Shown one piece after another: positions 36,312 through 46,807 of a stretch of DNA of 64,000 bases (position 1 is the stretch's first letter; every line of letters begins with the position of its first letter). The notes under the pieces were generated by a model that was not told the DNA's origin, ran no database searches, and saw only the letters and a list, made by a program, of their open reading frames with translations. Source of the stretch: Geomonas oryzae (lineage in GTDB: Bacteria; Desulfobacterota; Desulfuromonadia; Geobacterales; Geobacteraceae); contig NZ_RAHW01000001.1 of assembly GCF_004117875.1 (NCBI RefSeq), positions 248,001 to 312,000 on the forward strand. Direction: 5' to 3'. Both the position numbers and the translations under genes were made by a program.

Positions 36312-36872
36312 TTATTTCTTATGCGCTCCGTGCGAGACCTGCGTCCCGGGTGTGGCGCTGCCGTTTTCCTTTGCCTTCTCCGTGCTGTTTCTCGCCACGG
36401 CACCTTCCCAGCCTGCCGCTATATCCGCTCCCGTCGTGGCAAAGGCGGCCGCGGTCTTCGAGCTTCCTATCCACCCCTTCACCTTATCCGGCATCGGCTT
36501 CGTCGTTGCGAGGTACAGGATCACGCAGAGGATGAAGCCTCCCTGCAAGAAGCCGAACACGATGCCGCCGGCCCGGTTGATCCCGCCCAAAAGCATGACC
36601 TTGAGGACGACGGTTAGCAGATGCCCGAGGAAATAGAAGAGCATGCCGAGCAGCATGAAGATGAGGAGGAACGCCAGCGGCTGCGCTACCTGAGGAGGGA
36701 GGTTGATGAAATGCCTGATCCCCAGACTGAGAGAGGAATAGTATCGGAAGGCGGCCCAGCCGCCCGTGACGAGTCCCAAGAGAGAGCAGGCCTCACGGAC
36801 CAGCCCCTTGGAAAATCCCTTTGCCACGAAGAAAATCAGTACAACCCAGATAAGGATGTCGAGAAGGATCAT
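36312..36872 (-). CDS. cvpA: CvpA family membrane protein
   Basis: A 186-aa inner-membrane protein with four predicted helices in the first 130 residues. The CvpA pattern is clear: DILIWVVLIFFVAKGFSKGL, then FLLIFMLLGMLFYFLG and GGINRAGGIVFGFLQGGFIL. The C-terminal tail is polar. CvpA was named for colicin V production in E. coli; a role in envelope homeostasis is suggested in other bacteria. It is embedded in the macromolecular-synthesis operon between yqeY and dnaG, an uncommon but recognised insertion. Confidence 0.88.
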   Translation of the reverse strand: MILLDILIWVVLIFFVAKGFSKGLVREACSLLGLVTGGWAAFRYYSSLSLGIRHFINLPPQVAQPLAFLLIFMLLGMLFYFLGHLLTVVLKVMLLGGINRAGGIVFGFLQGGFILCVILYLATTKPMPDKVKGWIGSSKTAAAFATTGADIAAGWEGAVARNSTEKAKENGSATPGTQVSHGAHKK

Positions 36873-36904
36873 GCAAACACCTGGTCAGCAGCCACAAAGC
36901 AAAA

Positions 36905-36983
36905 GAAGGGGGAATCGCTGCGATTCGCCCCTACTCATGACACCCGAACCCGCTGAAGCTCCCCGGGAGCGAGTCCCGGGGAA
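36905..36983 (-). terminator. Two hairpins between yqeY and cvpA
   Basis: On the minus strand CCCCGGGA...TCCCGGGG-type stem (36959-36982) and then GGGGCGAATCG-CAG-CGATTCCCCC followed by TTCTTTTG (36909-36935). The second resembles an intrinsic terminator and could attenuate transcription from rpsU-yqeY into dnaG-rpoD, as is known for this operon type. Confidence 0.55.
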
Positions 36984-36988
36984 TTCAA

Positions 36989-37432
36989 TCACGCGAGTTT
37001 TTCCTTCACAACTTCGCTCACCAATTTACCATCTGCACGGCCGGCGACCTGGGGCTGGATGGTCTTCATGACCTTGCCCATATCCTTGCCGCCGGTAGCG
37101 CCGACTTCCGCGATGACTTTCATCACCAGGGCTTCCAGCTCTTCCCGTGTCAGCTGCTGGGGGAGGTAGCCCATAAGGAGCGCGAGCTCCGCTTCCTCTT
37201 TATCCACCAACTCCTGCCTGCCTGCTTCCTTAAAGAGTCGGATGGATTCCCTGCGCTGCTTGCAGAGGGTAACGATGGTTTCGGTGATCTCGCTATCGTT
37301 CAGTTCACGCCTGAGTTCGATGTCGCGGTTTTTCACCGAGGAGAGTACCATGCGGATCGTTGATAAACGCAGGGTGTCGCGACTTTTCATCGCCTCCTTC
37401 AGTTCCGCGTTAAGTCTCTCCCTCAGTTGCAT
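36989..37432 (-). CDS. yqeY: GatB/YqeY domain protein
   Basis: A 147-aa soluble helical protein related to the C-terminal tRNA-binding domain of amidotransferase GatB. Motifs: LRERLNAELKEAMKSRDTLR, TIRMVLSSVKNRDIEL, and the YqeY-typical closing pattern GKDMGKVMKTIQPQVAGRAD. It lies nine bases after rpsU in the usual rpsU-yqeY-dnaG arrangement. Its cellular role is poorly understood. Confidence 0.93.
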   Translation of the reverse strand: MQLRERLNAELKEAMKSRDTLRLSTIRMVLSSVKNRDIELRRELNDSEITETIVTLCKQRRESIRLFKEAGRQELVDKEEAELALLMGYLPQQLTREELEALVMKVIAEVGATGGKDMGKVMKTIQPQVAGRADGKLVSEVVKEKLA

Positions 37433-37441
37433 GAAACCCTC

Positions 37442-37639
37442 TTAGTCGACCATCTTGCGCTGTTTTTTCAGAGCGCGTTTGCGAGCAGCGATAGCCTTTT
37501 TCTTCTTCTTGATGCTCGGCTTCTCGTAGTGCTCTCTTTTACGGACCTCAGAAAGGATCCCGGCTTTTTCACACTGCTTTTTGAATTTCTTCAGTGCAAG
37601 CTCAAACGGTTCAGCTTCTTTTACCTTTACTCCCGGCAT
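37442..37639 (-). CDS. rpsU: 30S ribosomal protein S21
   Basis: A 65-aa, very basic ribosomal protein. [20 protein letters not shown] and [20 protein letters not shown] are diagnostic of S21, which sits near the anti-Shine-Dalgarno end of 16S rRNA. A G-rich Shine-Dalgarno run (RC of CCCCCCCC) precedes the ATG. First gene of the operon that also encodes primase and sigma-70. Confidence 0.98.
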   Translation of the reverse strand: MPGVKVKEAEPFELALKKFKKQCEKAGILSEVRKREHYEKPSIKKKKKAIAARKRALKKQRKMVD

Positions 37640-37717
37640 TCATATTCCCCCCCCTTCTCTAGCAAGATTTACAAACTTTGTGGGTACGGGCCGGCAGACA
37701 ATATTCAAGGAACCAGC

Positions 37718-37745
37718 AATATACCATTGCCGTCTTTTTTGTCAA
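37718..37745 (-). promoter_or_regulatory. Sigma-70 promoter of the rpsU-yqeY-cvpA-dnaG-rpoD operon
   Basis: Minus strand TTGACA (37740-37745), 16-base spacer, TATATT (37718-37723), about 80 bases before the rpsU start. Confidence 0.75.
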
Positions 37746-37770
37746 GGCAATTGTGCCAGAGTGGAACAGG

Positions 37771-38097
37771 TTATCCGCGGGAGTTCTTCTCTTCTATGCC
37801 GGACATGCCGAAGCGGCGTCTCAGCTCTGAGTACACCTCTTCCGGATCTATGTCATAGAAGCCGAGGAGGACGAGGCTGTGGAAGATAAGGTCGGCGGTC
37901 TCGTAGACGATCTCCTCGCGCTTGCCACCCTTGCCGGCGATGACCACCTCGGTAGCTTCCTCACCCACCTTCTTGAGGATCTTGTCGATCCCCTTGGCCA
38001 TGAGGCTGGCCGTATAGGAGTTCTCGCTCGGGTTGGCCTTGCGCTCCTGGATCACGCGGTAGACCGCGGCGATGATGTCGTCTTTGGGGTGTTCCAT
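37771..38097 (-). CDS. hisE: Phosphoribosyl-ATP diphosphatase
   Basis: A 108-aa MazG-like pyrophosphatase catalysing step 2 of histidine synthesis. Motifs: SYTASLMAKGIDKILKKVGE and EATEVVIAGKGGKREEIVYE, then TADLIFHSLVLLG, which hold the metal-binding Glu/Asp residues. It is a stand-alone HisE, so step 3 (HisI cyclohydrolase) must be encoded elsewhere. Last gene of the his unit; the rpsU promoter overlaps its 3' flank. Confidence 0.96.
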   Translation of the reverse strand: MEHPKDDIIAAVYRVIQERKANPSENSYTASLMAKGIDKILKKVGEEATEVVIAGKGGKREEIVYETADLIFHSLVLLGFYDIDPEEVYSELRRRFGMSGIEEKNSRG

Positions 38098-38115
38098 TGT
38101 TTACTCCTGTGGAAT

Positions 38116-38874
<759 letters not shown>

Positions 38875-38887
38875 CTGAAACTCCGGA

Positions 38888-39616
38888 TTACCGCTTTTTG
38901 GTCAGCGCGATCGCTTCGGCGAGGTTGATGGCGCCGGAATAGATGGCCTTGCCGGTGATGACACCGGTAACGCCGGAAGACTCGATGGAGATGAGGTTTT
39001 CAATGTCCTTCAGCGAGGAGAGCCCGCCGGAGGCTATCACCGGGATGTTGATCGCTTCTGCCAGTGCCTTGGTCGCCTCGATGTTCGGCCCCTGCATCAT
39101 GCCGTCGCGGCTGATGTCGGTGTAGATGATGGCGGAGACGCCGTCCCCTTCGAACTGTTTCGCGAGCTCGGTCGCGGTGATGCCGGTAACCTCGGCCCAC
39201 CCCTGCACAGCGACCATGCCGTTCTTGGCGTCGATGCCGACGACGATCTTGCCGGGGAACTTGGCGCAGGCCTCCTTCACGAAGGCGGGGTTGCGCTGCG
39301 CGGCGGTGCCGATGATGACCCGGCCGATGCCGAGGGAAAGATAGGCTTCGATGGTGGCTATGTCGCGGATGCCGCCGCCCAACTGGGTCGGGATGGTGAC
39401 GGATTTCACGATGGACTCGATGGCGGAGCGGTTCTTCGGCTCGCCGGCGAAGGCGCCGTCGAGGTCGACGATGTGGAGGATCTCTCCGCCCTGGCGCTGC
39501 CACTCGGCCGCCTGAGCACCCGGATCGTCGTTGAAAACGGTGTCCTTCTCCATCAGCCCCTGCTCGAGACGCACGCAGCAGCCGTTCTTCAGATCTATTG
39601 CCGGAATAATGATCAT
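38888..39616 (-). CDS. hisA: Phosphoribosylformimino-AICAR-P isomerase
   Basis: A 242-aa TIM-barrel isomerase. [18 protein letters not shown] carries the catalytic Asp; [20 protein letters not shown] and [14 protein letters not shown] the second Asp and phosphate sites, [13 protein letters not shown] the last loop. It is clearly HisA rather than HisF by the PAIDL start. A double-hairpin repeat separates it from hisH. Confidence 0.98.
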   Translation of the reverse strand: MIIIPAIDLKNGCCVRLEQGLMEKDTVFNDDPGAQAAEWQRQGGEILHIVDLDGAFAGEPKNRSAIESIVKSVTIPTQLGGGIRDIATIEAYLSLGIGRVIIGTAAQRNPAFVKEACAKFPGKIVVGIDAKNGMVAVQGWAEVTGITATELAKQFEGDGVSAIIYTDISRDGMMQGPNIEATKALAEAINIPVIASGGLSSLKDIENLISIESSGVTGVITGKAIYSGAINLAEAIALTKKR

Positions 39617-39649
39617 TTCAATTCCTCATCGATATTTCAGTATCCCCCC

Positions 39650-39801
39650 ACTCCCTCCCCCTCCGGGGGAGGGTGGCCGGAGGCCGGGCCTGCCGGCCGT
39701 AGCTTGGGGCTGCGAAGGCTGGTGAGGGCGTCGCTACGAAGCGAGACGGTTGAAGATTACAGCGCCCTCACCCCCGCCCCTCTCCCGGAGGGCGAGGGGA
39801 G
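39650..39801. repeat. Double-hairpin dispersed repeat, copy B
   Basis: Left arm CCCTCCCCCTCCGGGGGAGGG then GTGGCCGGAGGCC, and right arm CGCCCTCACCCC followed by GCCCCTCTCCCGGAGGGCGA, around a unique centre. It is the longest of three related copies because a GC-rich stretch is inserted in the left arm. It interrupts the his operon between hisH and hisA. Confidence 0.8.
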
Positions 39802-39825
39802 ACAGGTTCTCCAGCTGCAAGATGC

Positions 39826-40449
39826 CTACTTCATCTGCGCGAAGTTCTTCAGCATCGCGAGCCCCTTCTCCTGGGACTTCTCCGGGTGGAACTGGGCCGC
39901 GACTACGTTGTCGCGCCAGATGGCGGCGCAGAAGTCGATGCCGTAATTGGTGGTCGCCGCGACGACGCTCTCGTCCTCGGGCTTCACGTAGTAGGAGTGC
40001 ACGAAGTAGACGTTGGAGCCGCTGTCGATCCCGTTGAAGAGCGGGGAAGGACGCTTGACGTCGAGCTGGTTCCAACCCATGTGCGGCACCTTCAGCTCCT
40101 CGCCGGCCTCCTGCATCCCTTCCGGGAAGCGGAGCACCTTGCCGGGGATGACGTTCAGCCCCTTGTGGATGCCGAACTCTTCGCTCTCGGTGAAGAGAAG
40201 CTGAAGCCCCAGGCAGATGCCGAGGAAGGGCTTTCCTTCCTTGATGACCTTGAGGATCGGCTCGACAAAGCCACCTTCCTCCAGGTTCCTGATGCAGTCA
40301 CGGAACGCGCCCACACCCGGGAGCACGACGCGCTCGGCGTCGAGGAGCACCTTGGGATCGGAGGTGACCACGGCCTCGCAGCCGACCTTCTCGAAACCTT
40401 TCTGCACGGAGCGGAGATTCCCCATGCCGTAATCTATGATCGCGATCAT
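39826..40449 (-). CDS. hisH: Imidazole glycerol phosphate synthase, glutaminase subunit
   Basis: A 207-aa class I glutamine amidotransferase. The triad is Cys in [12 protein letters not shown] and His/Glu in [14 protein letters not shown]; the start is [14 protein letters not shown], with LPGVGAF forming the oxyanion strand. It supplies ammonia to HisF. AAGGAAGG precedes the ATG. hisB ends 12 bases upstream. Confidence 0.98.
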   Translation of the reverse strand: MIAIIDYGMGNLRSVQKGFEKVGCEAVVTSDPKVLLDAERVVLPGVGAFRDCIRNLEEGGFVEPILKVIKEGKPFLGICLGLQLLFTESEEFGIHKGLNVIPGKVLRFPEGMQEAGEELKVPHMGWNQLDVKRPSPLFNGIDSGSNVYFVHSYYVKPEDESVVAATTNYGIDFCAAIWRDNVVAAQFHPEKSQEKGLAMLKNFAQMK

Positions 40450-40461
40450 CTCGTTCCTTCC

Positions 40462-41049
40462 TTAAAGCTTGCCTTTCGTGGACATGACCCCTTCGATGCG
40501 GGGGTCCATCTGGGTGGCCATATCGAGGGCGCGGGCGGCGGCCTTGAAGCAGGCCTCGACGATGTGGTGCACGTTGTCGCCGTACATCACGTTCAGGTGG
40601 AGGTTCGCGCCGCAGTGGTTCACGAACGCCTGGAAGAACTCGCGCACCAGCTCGACGTCGAAGTCACCGATCTTCACCTTGGGGAGATCGACGTTGTAGA
40701 CCAGGTAGGGACGGCCGGAAAGGTCGGTGGCGACGCTCGCCAAAGTCTCGTCCATCGGCACGGTTGCCTGGCCGTAACGGCGGATGCCGCACTTGTCGCC
40801 CAGTGCCTCCTTGAAGGCGCTGCCGAGCACGATGCCGATGTCCTCGACGGTGTGGTGGAAATCGATGTCGATGTCGCCGTGGGCTTCGACCTTCAGGTTG
40901 AAGAGGCCGTGCCGGGCGAAGAGGTCCAGCATGTGATCCAGGAAGGGGACGGAGGTGCAGACCTGCGCCTCACCCTTGCCGTCGATTTCGAGGGAGAGCT
41001 TGATCTGGGTCTCCCTGGTGATCCGTTCGATACTTGCCGATCTAGCCAT
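40462..41049 (-). CDS. hisB: Imidazoleglycerol-phosphate dehydratase
   Basis: A 195-aa monofunctional dehydratase. [29 protein letters not shown] and the second manganese-site repeat [16 protein letters not shown] are all present. The ATG at 41049 has AAGGAGG four bases ahead; a frame extension to 41073 is unlikely. No phosphatase domain, so histidinol-phosphatase is separate. Confidence 0.97.
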   Translation of the reverse strand: MARSASIERITRETQIKLSLEIDGKGEAQVCTSVPFLDHMLDLFARHGLFNLKVEAHGDIDIDFHHTVEDIGIVLGSAFKEALGDKCGIRRYGQATVPMDETLASVATDLSGRPYLVYNVDLPKVKIGDFDVELVREFFQAFVNHCGANLHLNVMYGDNVHHIVEACFKAAARALDMATQMDPRIEGVMSTKGKL

Positions 41050-41092
41050 GCCGCCTCCTTGCATGAATGTCAAAGCTGCAATGAATTGAAAA

Positions 41093-42382
41093 TCAGTCCT
41101 GAAGCCTCAAGCTGACCGACCTGCCGTGGGCGTCGAGGCCCTCGAGCTTGGCGATCCTGACCACGTCCTCACCGACCCGCTGCAGGCCTCCCTTGGTGAA
41201 GTAGATGAGGGAGCTTTTCTTCACGAAGTCGTCCACGGAAAGGGGCGAGAAGAAGCGCGCGGTGCCGCCGGTGGGGAGGGTGTGGTTCGGCCCGGCAAGG
41301 TAGTCGCCGGAGGCCTCGGGGGTGTAGTGCCCCATGAAGATGGCGCCTGCGTTGGTGATGAGCGGCATCACCTCGAAGGGGTTCTCAACGGCGAGTTCCA
41401 GGTGCTCGGGAGCGATGCGGTTGGAGAAGGCGACGGCCTCCTCGAGGTTCCCTGCCACGATGATGACGCCGAAGGACTCCCAGGACTTGCGGGCGATCGC
41501 CTCGCGGGAGAGTTCCTTCAACTGGCGCTCCACCTCGGCGGCCACCTTCTCGCCGAAGGAGCGGTCGGTGGTGATAAGGACCGAGGAGGCGAGTTCGTCG
41601 TGCTCGGCCTGGGAGAGGAGGTCGGCGGCGATGTGGACCGGGTTGCCGCTGCCGTCGTTGATGACGAGGATCTCGCTCGGGCCCGCGATCATGTCGATGC
41701 CGACCTGGCCGAATACGAGCTTCTTCGCGGTGGCGACGTAGATGTTGCCCGGACCGGTGATCTTGTCGACCCTGGGGACGGTGGCGGTGCCGTAGGCGAG
41801 GGCCGCGACGGCCTGAGCGCCGCCGATGCGGAAGACGCGGTCGACGCCGGAGAGTTTCGCGGCCACCAGGACGTGCGGGTTCGTTTCGCCCCCCGGAGTC
41901 GGGACGACCATGACGATCTCGCCGACACCGGCGACTTTCGCGGGGACTGCGTTCATGATGACGCTGGAGGGGTAGCAGGCCTTGCCGCCCGGGACGTAGA
42001 TGCCGACCTTGGCGAGCGGTGTCACCTTTTGCCCCAGCATGATGTCGGCTTCTTCGGTGGAGAGCCAGGTCTGCTGCTTTTGTTTCTCGTGGAAGCGGGC
42101 GACGCGCTCGACGGCGAGTTTCAGAGCCGCGAGGTCCCTTTCGTCCACCTGGGCGAAGGCCTTTTCGAAATCGGCTTCGGTGATCTCCAGACCGGCGGCG
42201 TCGCACTCAAGGCGGTCGAAACGATGCGTGTACTCGAGGAGCGCATCGTCGCCGCGCTTGCGCACATCCGAGATGATGCCGAGCACCACCTCTTCCACCT
42301 CGCGGCCCGACTCTTCGCCGCGCTCGATGATGGCGTCGAACTTCGCCTGAAAACCTGCTTCCCTAATGTCGAGGAACTGCAT
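41093..42382 (-). CDS. hisD: Histidinol dehydrogenase
   Basis: A 429-aa NAD-dependent zinc enzyme for the last two oxidations of histidine synthesis. [51 protein letters not shown] and [15 protein letters not shown] are the family signatures; catalytic Glu/His lie in [16 protein letters not shown] and the C-terminal [14 protein letters not shown]. Its ribosome site GAGG lies inside the end of the small upstream ORF, so translation may be coupled. Confidence 0.98.
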   Translation of the reverse strand: MQFLDIREAGFQAKFDAIIERGEESGREVEEVVLGIISDVRKRGDDALLEYTHRFDRLECDAAGLEITEADFEKAFAQVDERDLAALKLAVERVARFHEKQKQQTWLSTEEADIMLGQKVTPLAKVGIYVPGGKACYPSSVIMNAVPAKVAGVGEIVMVVPTPGGETNPHVLVAAKLSGVDRVFRIGGAQAVAALAYGTATVPRVDKITGPGNIYVATAKKLVFGQVGIDMIAGPSEILVINDGSGNPVHIAADLLSQAEHDELASSVLITTDRSFGEKVAAEVERQLKELSREAIARKSWESFGVIIVAGNLEEAVAFSNRIAPEHLELAVENPFEVMPLITNAGAIFMGHYTPEASGDYLAGPNHTLPTGGTARFFSPLSVDDFVKKSSLIYFTKGGLQRVGEDVVRIAKLEGLDAHGRSVSLRLQD

Positions 42383-42385
42383 CGT

Positions 42386-42562
42386 TTAAACCTCGCGATT
42401 AATATCATTGTAATTGAAGCGCTGCTCAGCCTTTTCCATCAGCCGACATATTTCGTCAAGTTTGTCGCGATGCTCATCCAGCGTAGCCCTTATGGCATCA
42501 AACTCCGGCTTGAGGAGTTGCTGGTAGAAATCCAGCAACGCATCATCGATAGCTTTCGTCAA
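42386..42562 (-). CDS. Small coiled-coil protein between hisG and hisD, 58 aa
   Basis: An unannotated-looking 58-aa frame that starts with TTG (AGAGGTG six bases upstream) 10 bases after hisG and stops three bases before hisD. It encodes MTKAIDDALLDFYQQLLKPE and continues with an amphipathic, charged helix (DEHRDKLDEICRLMEKAEQR). It has no signal peptide and I do not recognise the family. Tight spacing, a ribosome site and the overlap of its end with the hisD ribosome site support translation. It could be a HisG/HisD accessory or a leader that couples hisD translation. Confidence 0.65.
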   Translation of the reverse strand: MTKAIDDALLDFYQQLLKPEFDAIRATLDEHRDKLDEICRLMEKAEQRFNYNDINREV

Positions 42563-42572
42563 TCAGCACCTC

Positions 42573-43211
42573 TTATATGTGCTGCTCAAGCCCCTCGATG
42601 ATCTTGGAGATCCGCTCGTGCTTGGTCTTGAGGCTCGCCCGGTTGACGATCAAGCGGCAGGTGATCTCGGCGATGGTCTCGATCTCAGCCAGGCCGTTTT
42701 GCTTCAGCGTCTCTCCGGTGGAAACGAGGTCGACGATGCGCTCGGAAAGCCCGACCAGCGGGGCCAGCTCGATGGAGCCGTAGAGCTTGATCAGCTCGAC
42801 CTGCACACCCTTCGCCGCAAAATACTTCTCGGTGACGTTGGGGTACTTGGTGGCGATCCTGATGTTGTTCCAGGCGGCGGGATCGTCCTTGCTTGAAAGC
42901 TCGACCGGCTCGGCGACCATCAGGCGGCAGTAGCCGAACTTCAGGTCGAGCGGTTCGTACAGGTCCTTCTCCGCCTCCATCAGCGTGTCCTTGCCGACGA
43001 TGCCGAGGTCGGCGCAGCCGTACTCGACGTAGGTGGGGACGTCGGTCGCGCGCACGATCATGTAACGCATCTTCTGCTCATGGTTCACGAAGACGAGTTT
43101 GCGGGTGTCGGAGAGAAGCTCTTCGCAGTCGATGCCGATCTTCTTGAAGAGGGCAACGGAGTCCTGAAGGATGCGGCCTTTGGGGATGGCTATGGTGACG
43201 TAATCGGTCAT
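42573..43211 (-). CDS. hisG: ATP phosphoribosyltransferase, short form
   Basis: A 212-aa catalytic subunit for the committed step of histidine synthesis. TIAIPKGRILQDSVALFKKI, DVPTYVEYGCADLGIVGKDT and the PRPP loop ERIVDLVSTGETLKQNGL are intact. It lacks the C-terminal regulatory domain of long HisG, so it should need HisZ, which is not in this window. The ATG at 43211 begins the conserved region; an extension to 43238 is not supported. It opens the his gene run after murA. Confidence 0.97.
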   Translation of the reverse strand: MTDYVTIAIPKGRILQDSVALFKKIGIDCEELLSDTRKLVFVNHEQKMRYMIVRATDVPTYVEYGCADLGIVGKDTLMEAEKDLYEPLDLKFGYCRLMVAEPVELSSKDDPAAWNNIRIATKYPNVTEKYFAAKGVQVELIKLYGSIELAPLVGLSERIVDLVSTGETLKQNGLAEIETIAEITCRLIVNRASLKTKHERISKIIEGLEQHI

Positions 43212-43253
43212 TTTAAAAACTCCGGTGGAGCATGGCATTTTACGGCAGCGGTC

Positions 43254-43280
43254 TGGTGGACCAGATGGACCAAATGGACC
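43254..43280. repeat. Three nonamer repeats (NNRTGGACC) between murA and hisG
   Basis: TGGTGGACC, AGATGGACC and AAATGGACC follow directly on each other. The same nonamer consensus recurs at 45517-45561. Confidence 0.7.
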
Positions 43281-43317
43281 GGCGGGGCGAACGGGGGCTC
43301 AGCCCTCCACTGCCCAA

Positions 43318-44583
<1,266 letters not shown>

Positions 44584-44648
44584 TGTTACCTCTGTACTCT
44601 TTTCTTTTGTTCAGCGCCCCTTGGGGCGGATGGAAATGTCTAATCCCC

Positions 44649-45503
44649 TCACAGCCTGCCGCCGACGACCCGCTCGATGCCGGCGGGATCGGTCTGCGTG
44701 AAAGTCTCCTCGGTAAAGCCGCCTGTCTTCAGCAGGCCAAGAACCTGCGGGGCCTGGCCGGCGCCTACCTCGAAGATAAGCCAGCCTCCGGCGTTCAAGT
44801 ACTCGGGAGCTGCGCCGACGATGCTGCGGTAGAAGTCGAGGCCGTCGGCCCCTCCGTCCAGCGCTCCGGCCGGTTCGAAGCCGCGCACTTCGGGCTGCAA
44901 TGTCGCCATTTCATGGTTGGGGATGTAAGGCGGGTTGGATACTACCATGTCGAAGCGGCGTCCGGCAAACGGTTCAAACAGGGAGCCCTCAAAAAATTGC
45001 ACCGCGGCGCCGTTGGCCTCGGCGTTGCCACGGGCGACGGTAAGGGCCTCGCCGGAGACGTCGACGCTGCTCACTTCGCATTGCGGCAACGCTTTCGCGA
45101 GCGCCACGGCGACGCAGCCGCTCCCGGTGCCGATGTCGAGGATGCTCTTGGCGGCGCCGCCGCGCTTGGCGGCCTCGGTTACCAGGACTTCGGTGTCGTG
45201 ACGCGGGATCAGCACCGCCGGGGTGACGCGGAACTCGAGGCCCATGAACTCCTGGGTCCCGAGGATGTACTGTAGAGGCTCGCGCTTGCCGCGCCGCGCC
45301 ACCATGCCGCGGTAGGCGGCAAGTTCGGCGTCGGACAGGGGCTTGTCGAAGTTGAGGTAAAGGCCGACCCGGTCCAGGGACAGCGCATCGCAGAGCATCC
45401 ACTCCGCTTCAAGGCGCGGGTTCTCAACGCCTTTTTCGGCAAGGTACCCTTTGGTCCAGTTGAGAACCTTGAGGACATCCCATTTTTCGGGGGTGGTGGT
45501 CAT
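44649..45503 (-). CDS. prmC: Release factor glutamine methyltransferase
   Basis: A 284-aa SAM enzyme that methylates the GGQ glutamine of release factors. The SAM motif is ILDIGTGSGCVAVALAKALP and the catalytic NPPY lies in MVVSNPPYIPNHEMA. The N-terminal helical domain (MTTTPEKWDVLKVLNWTKGY) begins at 45503, where AGGTT lies nine bases ahead; the open frame continuing to 45704 is spurious and overlaps prfA. Its substrate gene prfA lies directly upstream. Confidence 0.97.
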   Translation of the reverse strand: MTTTPEKWDVLKVLNWTKGYLAEKGVENPRLEAEWMLCDALSLDRVGLYLNFDKPLSDAELAAYRGMVARRGKREPLQYILGTQEFMGLEFRVTPAVLIPRHDTEVLVTEAAKRGGAAKSILDIGTGSGCVAVALAKALPQCEVSSVDVSGEALTVARGNAEANGAAVQFFEGSLFEPFAGRRFDMVVSNPPYIPNHEMATLQPEVRGFEPAGALDGGADGLDFYRSIVGAAPEYLNAGGWLIFEVGAGQAPQVLGLLKTGGFTEETFTQTDPAGIERVVGGRL

Positions 45504-45516
45504 GGCAACCTGCTTG

Positions 45517-45561
45517 TTGTGGGCCTTGTGGACCCGATGGACACGGTGGACCTGATAAACC
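45517..45561. repeat. Five nonamer repeats between prfA and prmC
   Basis: Five abutting 9-mers (TTGTGGGCC, TTGTGGACC, CGATGGACA, CGGTGGACC, TGATAAACC) with the consensus NNRTGGACC shared with the 43.25-kb repeat. Confidence 0.7.
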
Positions 45562-45606
45562 AGGGGCTTGGCAAGCCGGCGGCTCACGGAGCCTTCGACG
45601 ACGTTG

Positions 45607-46686
45607 CTACATGCCTTCGCTCTGCGCTTGCAGGGCTTCCATCTGGTAGTGGGCACGCAGGGCATCGGCAATCTCGGCGATGTCACCGGCCATGATCGAG
45701 TCAAGACGGTAGAGGGTGAGCCCGATGCGGTGATCGGTCATGCGCCCCTGCGGGAAGTTGTAGGTCCTGATGCGCTCGCTGCGGTCGCCGCTGCCTACCT
45801 GGCTCTTCCTGTCGGCGGCCAACTTGGCGTTCTGCTCCATCACGATGTTGTCCAGGATCCTGGACTTCAATACCTTCATGGCCTTCGCACGGTTCTTGAT
45901 CTGGCTGCGCTCTTCCTGGCAGGCCACGACGGTGCCGGTCGGGAGGTGGGTGATCCTGACCGCGGAGTCGGTGGTGTTGACGTGCTGGCCACCTGCCCCG
46001 GAGGAGCGGTACACGTCGATCTTCAGGTCGGCAGGGTTGATTTCGATGTCGATGTCTTCGGCCTCGGGCATGACCGCGACGGTGCAGGCGCTCGTGTGGA
46101 TGCGCCCCTGCGCCTCGGTCTCGGGAACGCGCTGCACACGGTGCGTGCCGGACTCGTACTTCAACCTCGCGAAGACGCCGTCACCCTCGACGAGCGCGAT
46201 GACCTCCTTGAAGCCTCCGCGCTCGGATTCGGAGGCGGAGATGATCTCGACCTTCCAGCGGTTCACCTCGGCAAAGCGGCTGTACATGCGGAAAAGGTCG
46301 CCGGCGAAGAGGGCGGACTCGTCACCGCCGGTACCGGCGCGGATCTCGAGAACGACGCTCTTGTCGTCGTTGGGGTCTTTCGGAAGCAGCAGGACCTTGA
46401 TCTCGCCTTCCAGCGTCTCGCGGCGCTCCTCAAGGCTCTCCAGCTCGGCCTGCGCCATCTCGCGCATCTCCTGGTCCGGCTCTTTCAGGAGCTCCTTGTT
46501 CCCTTCGATGTCGGCAAGGACCTTCTTGTATTCGCGGTAGGCGGTGATCAGCTCGGCGAGGCCGGAGTGCTCCTTGGAGAGCTTTCTGAACTCGGTCTGG
46601 TTCGCCAGCACCTCGGGATCGGACAGGAGCGATTCAAGTTCCCCGAAGCGGACTTCAAGATCTGCGATTTTGTCAAAGATGGACAT
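45607..46686 (-). CDS. prfA: Peptide chain release factor 1
   Basis: A 359-aa class I release factor that reads UAA/UAG stops. The peptidyl-hydrolysis loop is [20 protein letters not shown], and the codon-recognition domain contains [20 protein letters not shown]. The N-terminal coiled coil is present. It is followed by its modifying enzyme PrmC; a heptad inverted repeat lies on its upstream side. Confidence 0.98.
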   Translation of the reverse strand: MSIFDKIADLEVRFGELESLLSDPEVLANQTEFRKLSKEHSGLAELITAYREYKKVLADIEGNKELLKEPDQEMREMAQAELESLEERRETLEGEIKVLLLPKDPNDDKSVVLEIRAGTGGDESALFAGDLFRMYSRFAEVNRWKVEIISASESERGGFKEVIALVEGDGVFARLKYESGTHRVQRVPETEAQGRIHTSACTVAVMPEAEDIDIEINPADLKIDVYRSSGAGGQHVNTTDSAVRITHLPTGTVVACQEERSQIKNRAKAMKVLKSRILDNIVMEQNAKLAADRKSQVGSGDRSERIRTYNFPQGRMTDHRIGLTLYRLDSIMAGDIAEIADALRAHYQMEALQAQSEGM

Positions 46687-46702
46687 CTAAAACCTCAAAA
46701 AA

Positions 46703-46796
46703 GGTTCTACGTTCTATGTTCTACGTTCTACGTTGAAAGCAAACCGCAGACGGCAGTGCTCTTAACGTAGAACGTAGAACGTAGAACATAGAACGT
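46703..46796. repeat. Large inverted repeat built from GTTCTAC heptamers
   Basis: The left arm (46703-46734) is four abutting heptamers GTTCTAC/T; the right arm (46764-46796) is the inverted series of GAACGTA heptamers. The roughly 30-base arms pair almost perfectly around a 29-base loop, giving a long cruciform or RNA hairpin between the DUF1385 gene and prfA. Confidence 0.9.
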
Positions 46797-46807
46797 GTTT
46801 TATTAAT

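Noticed and set aside
45504..45704. N-terminal extension of prmC
   Set aside because: Overlaps the end of prfA and translates the nonamer repeats (VHRVHRVHK).
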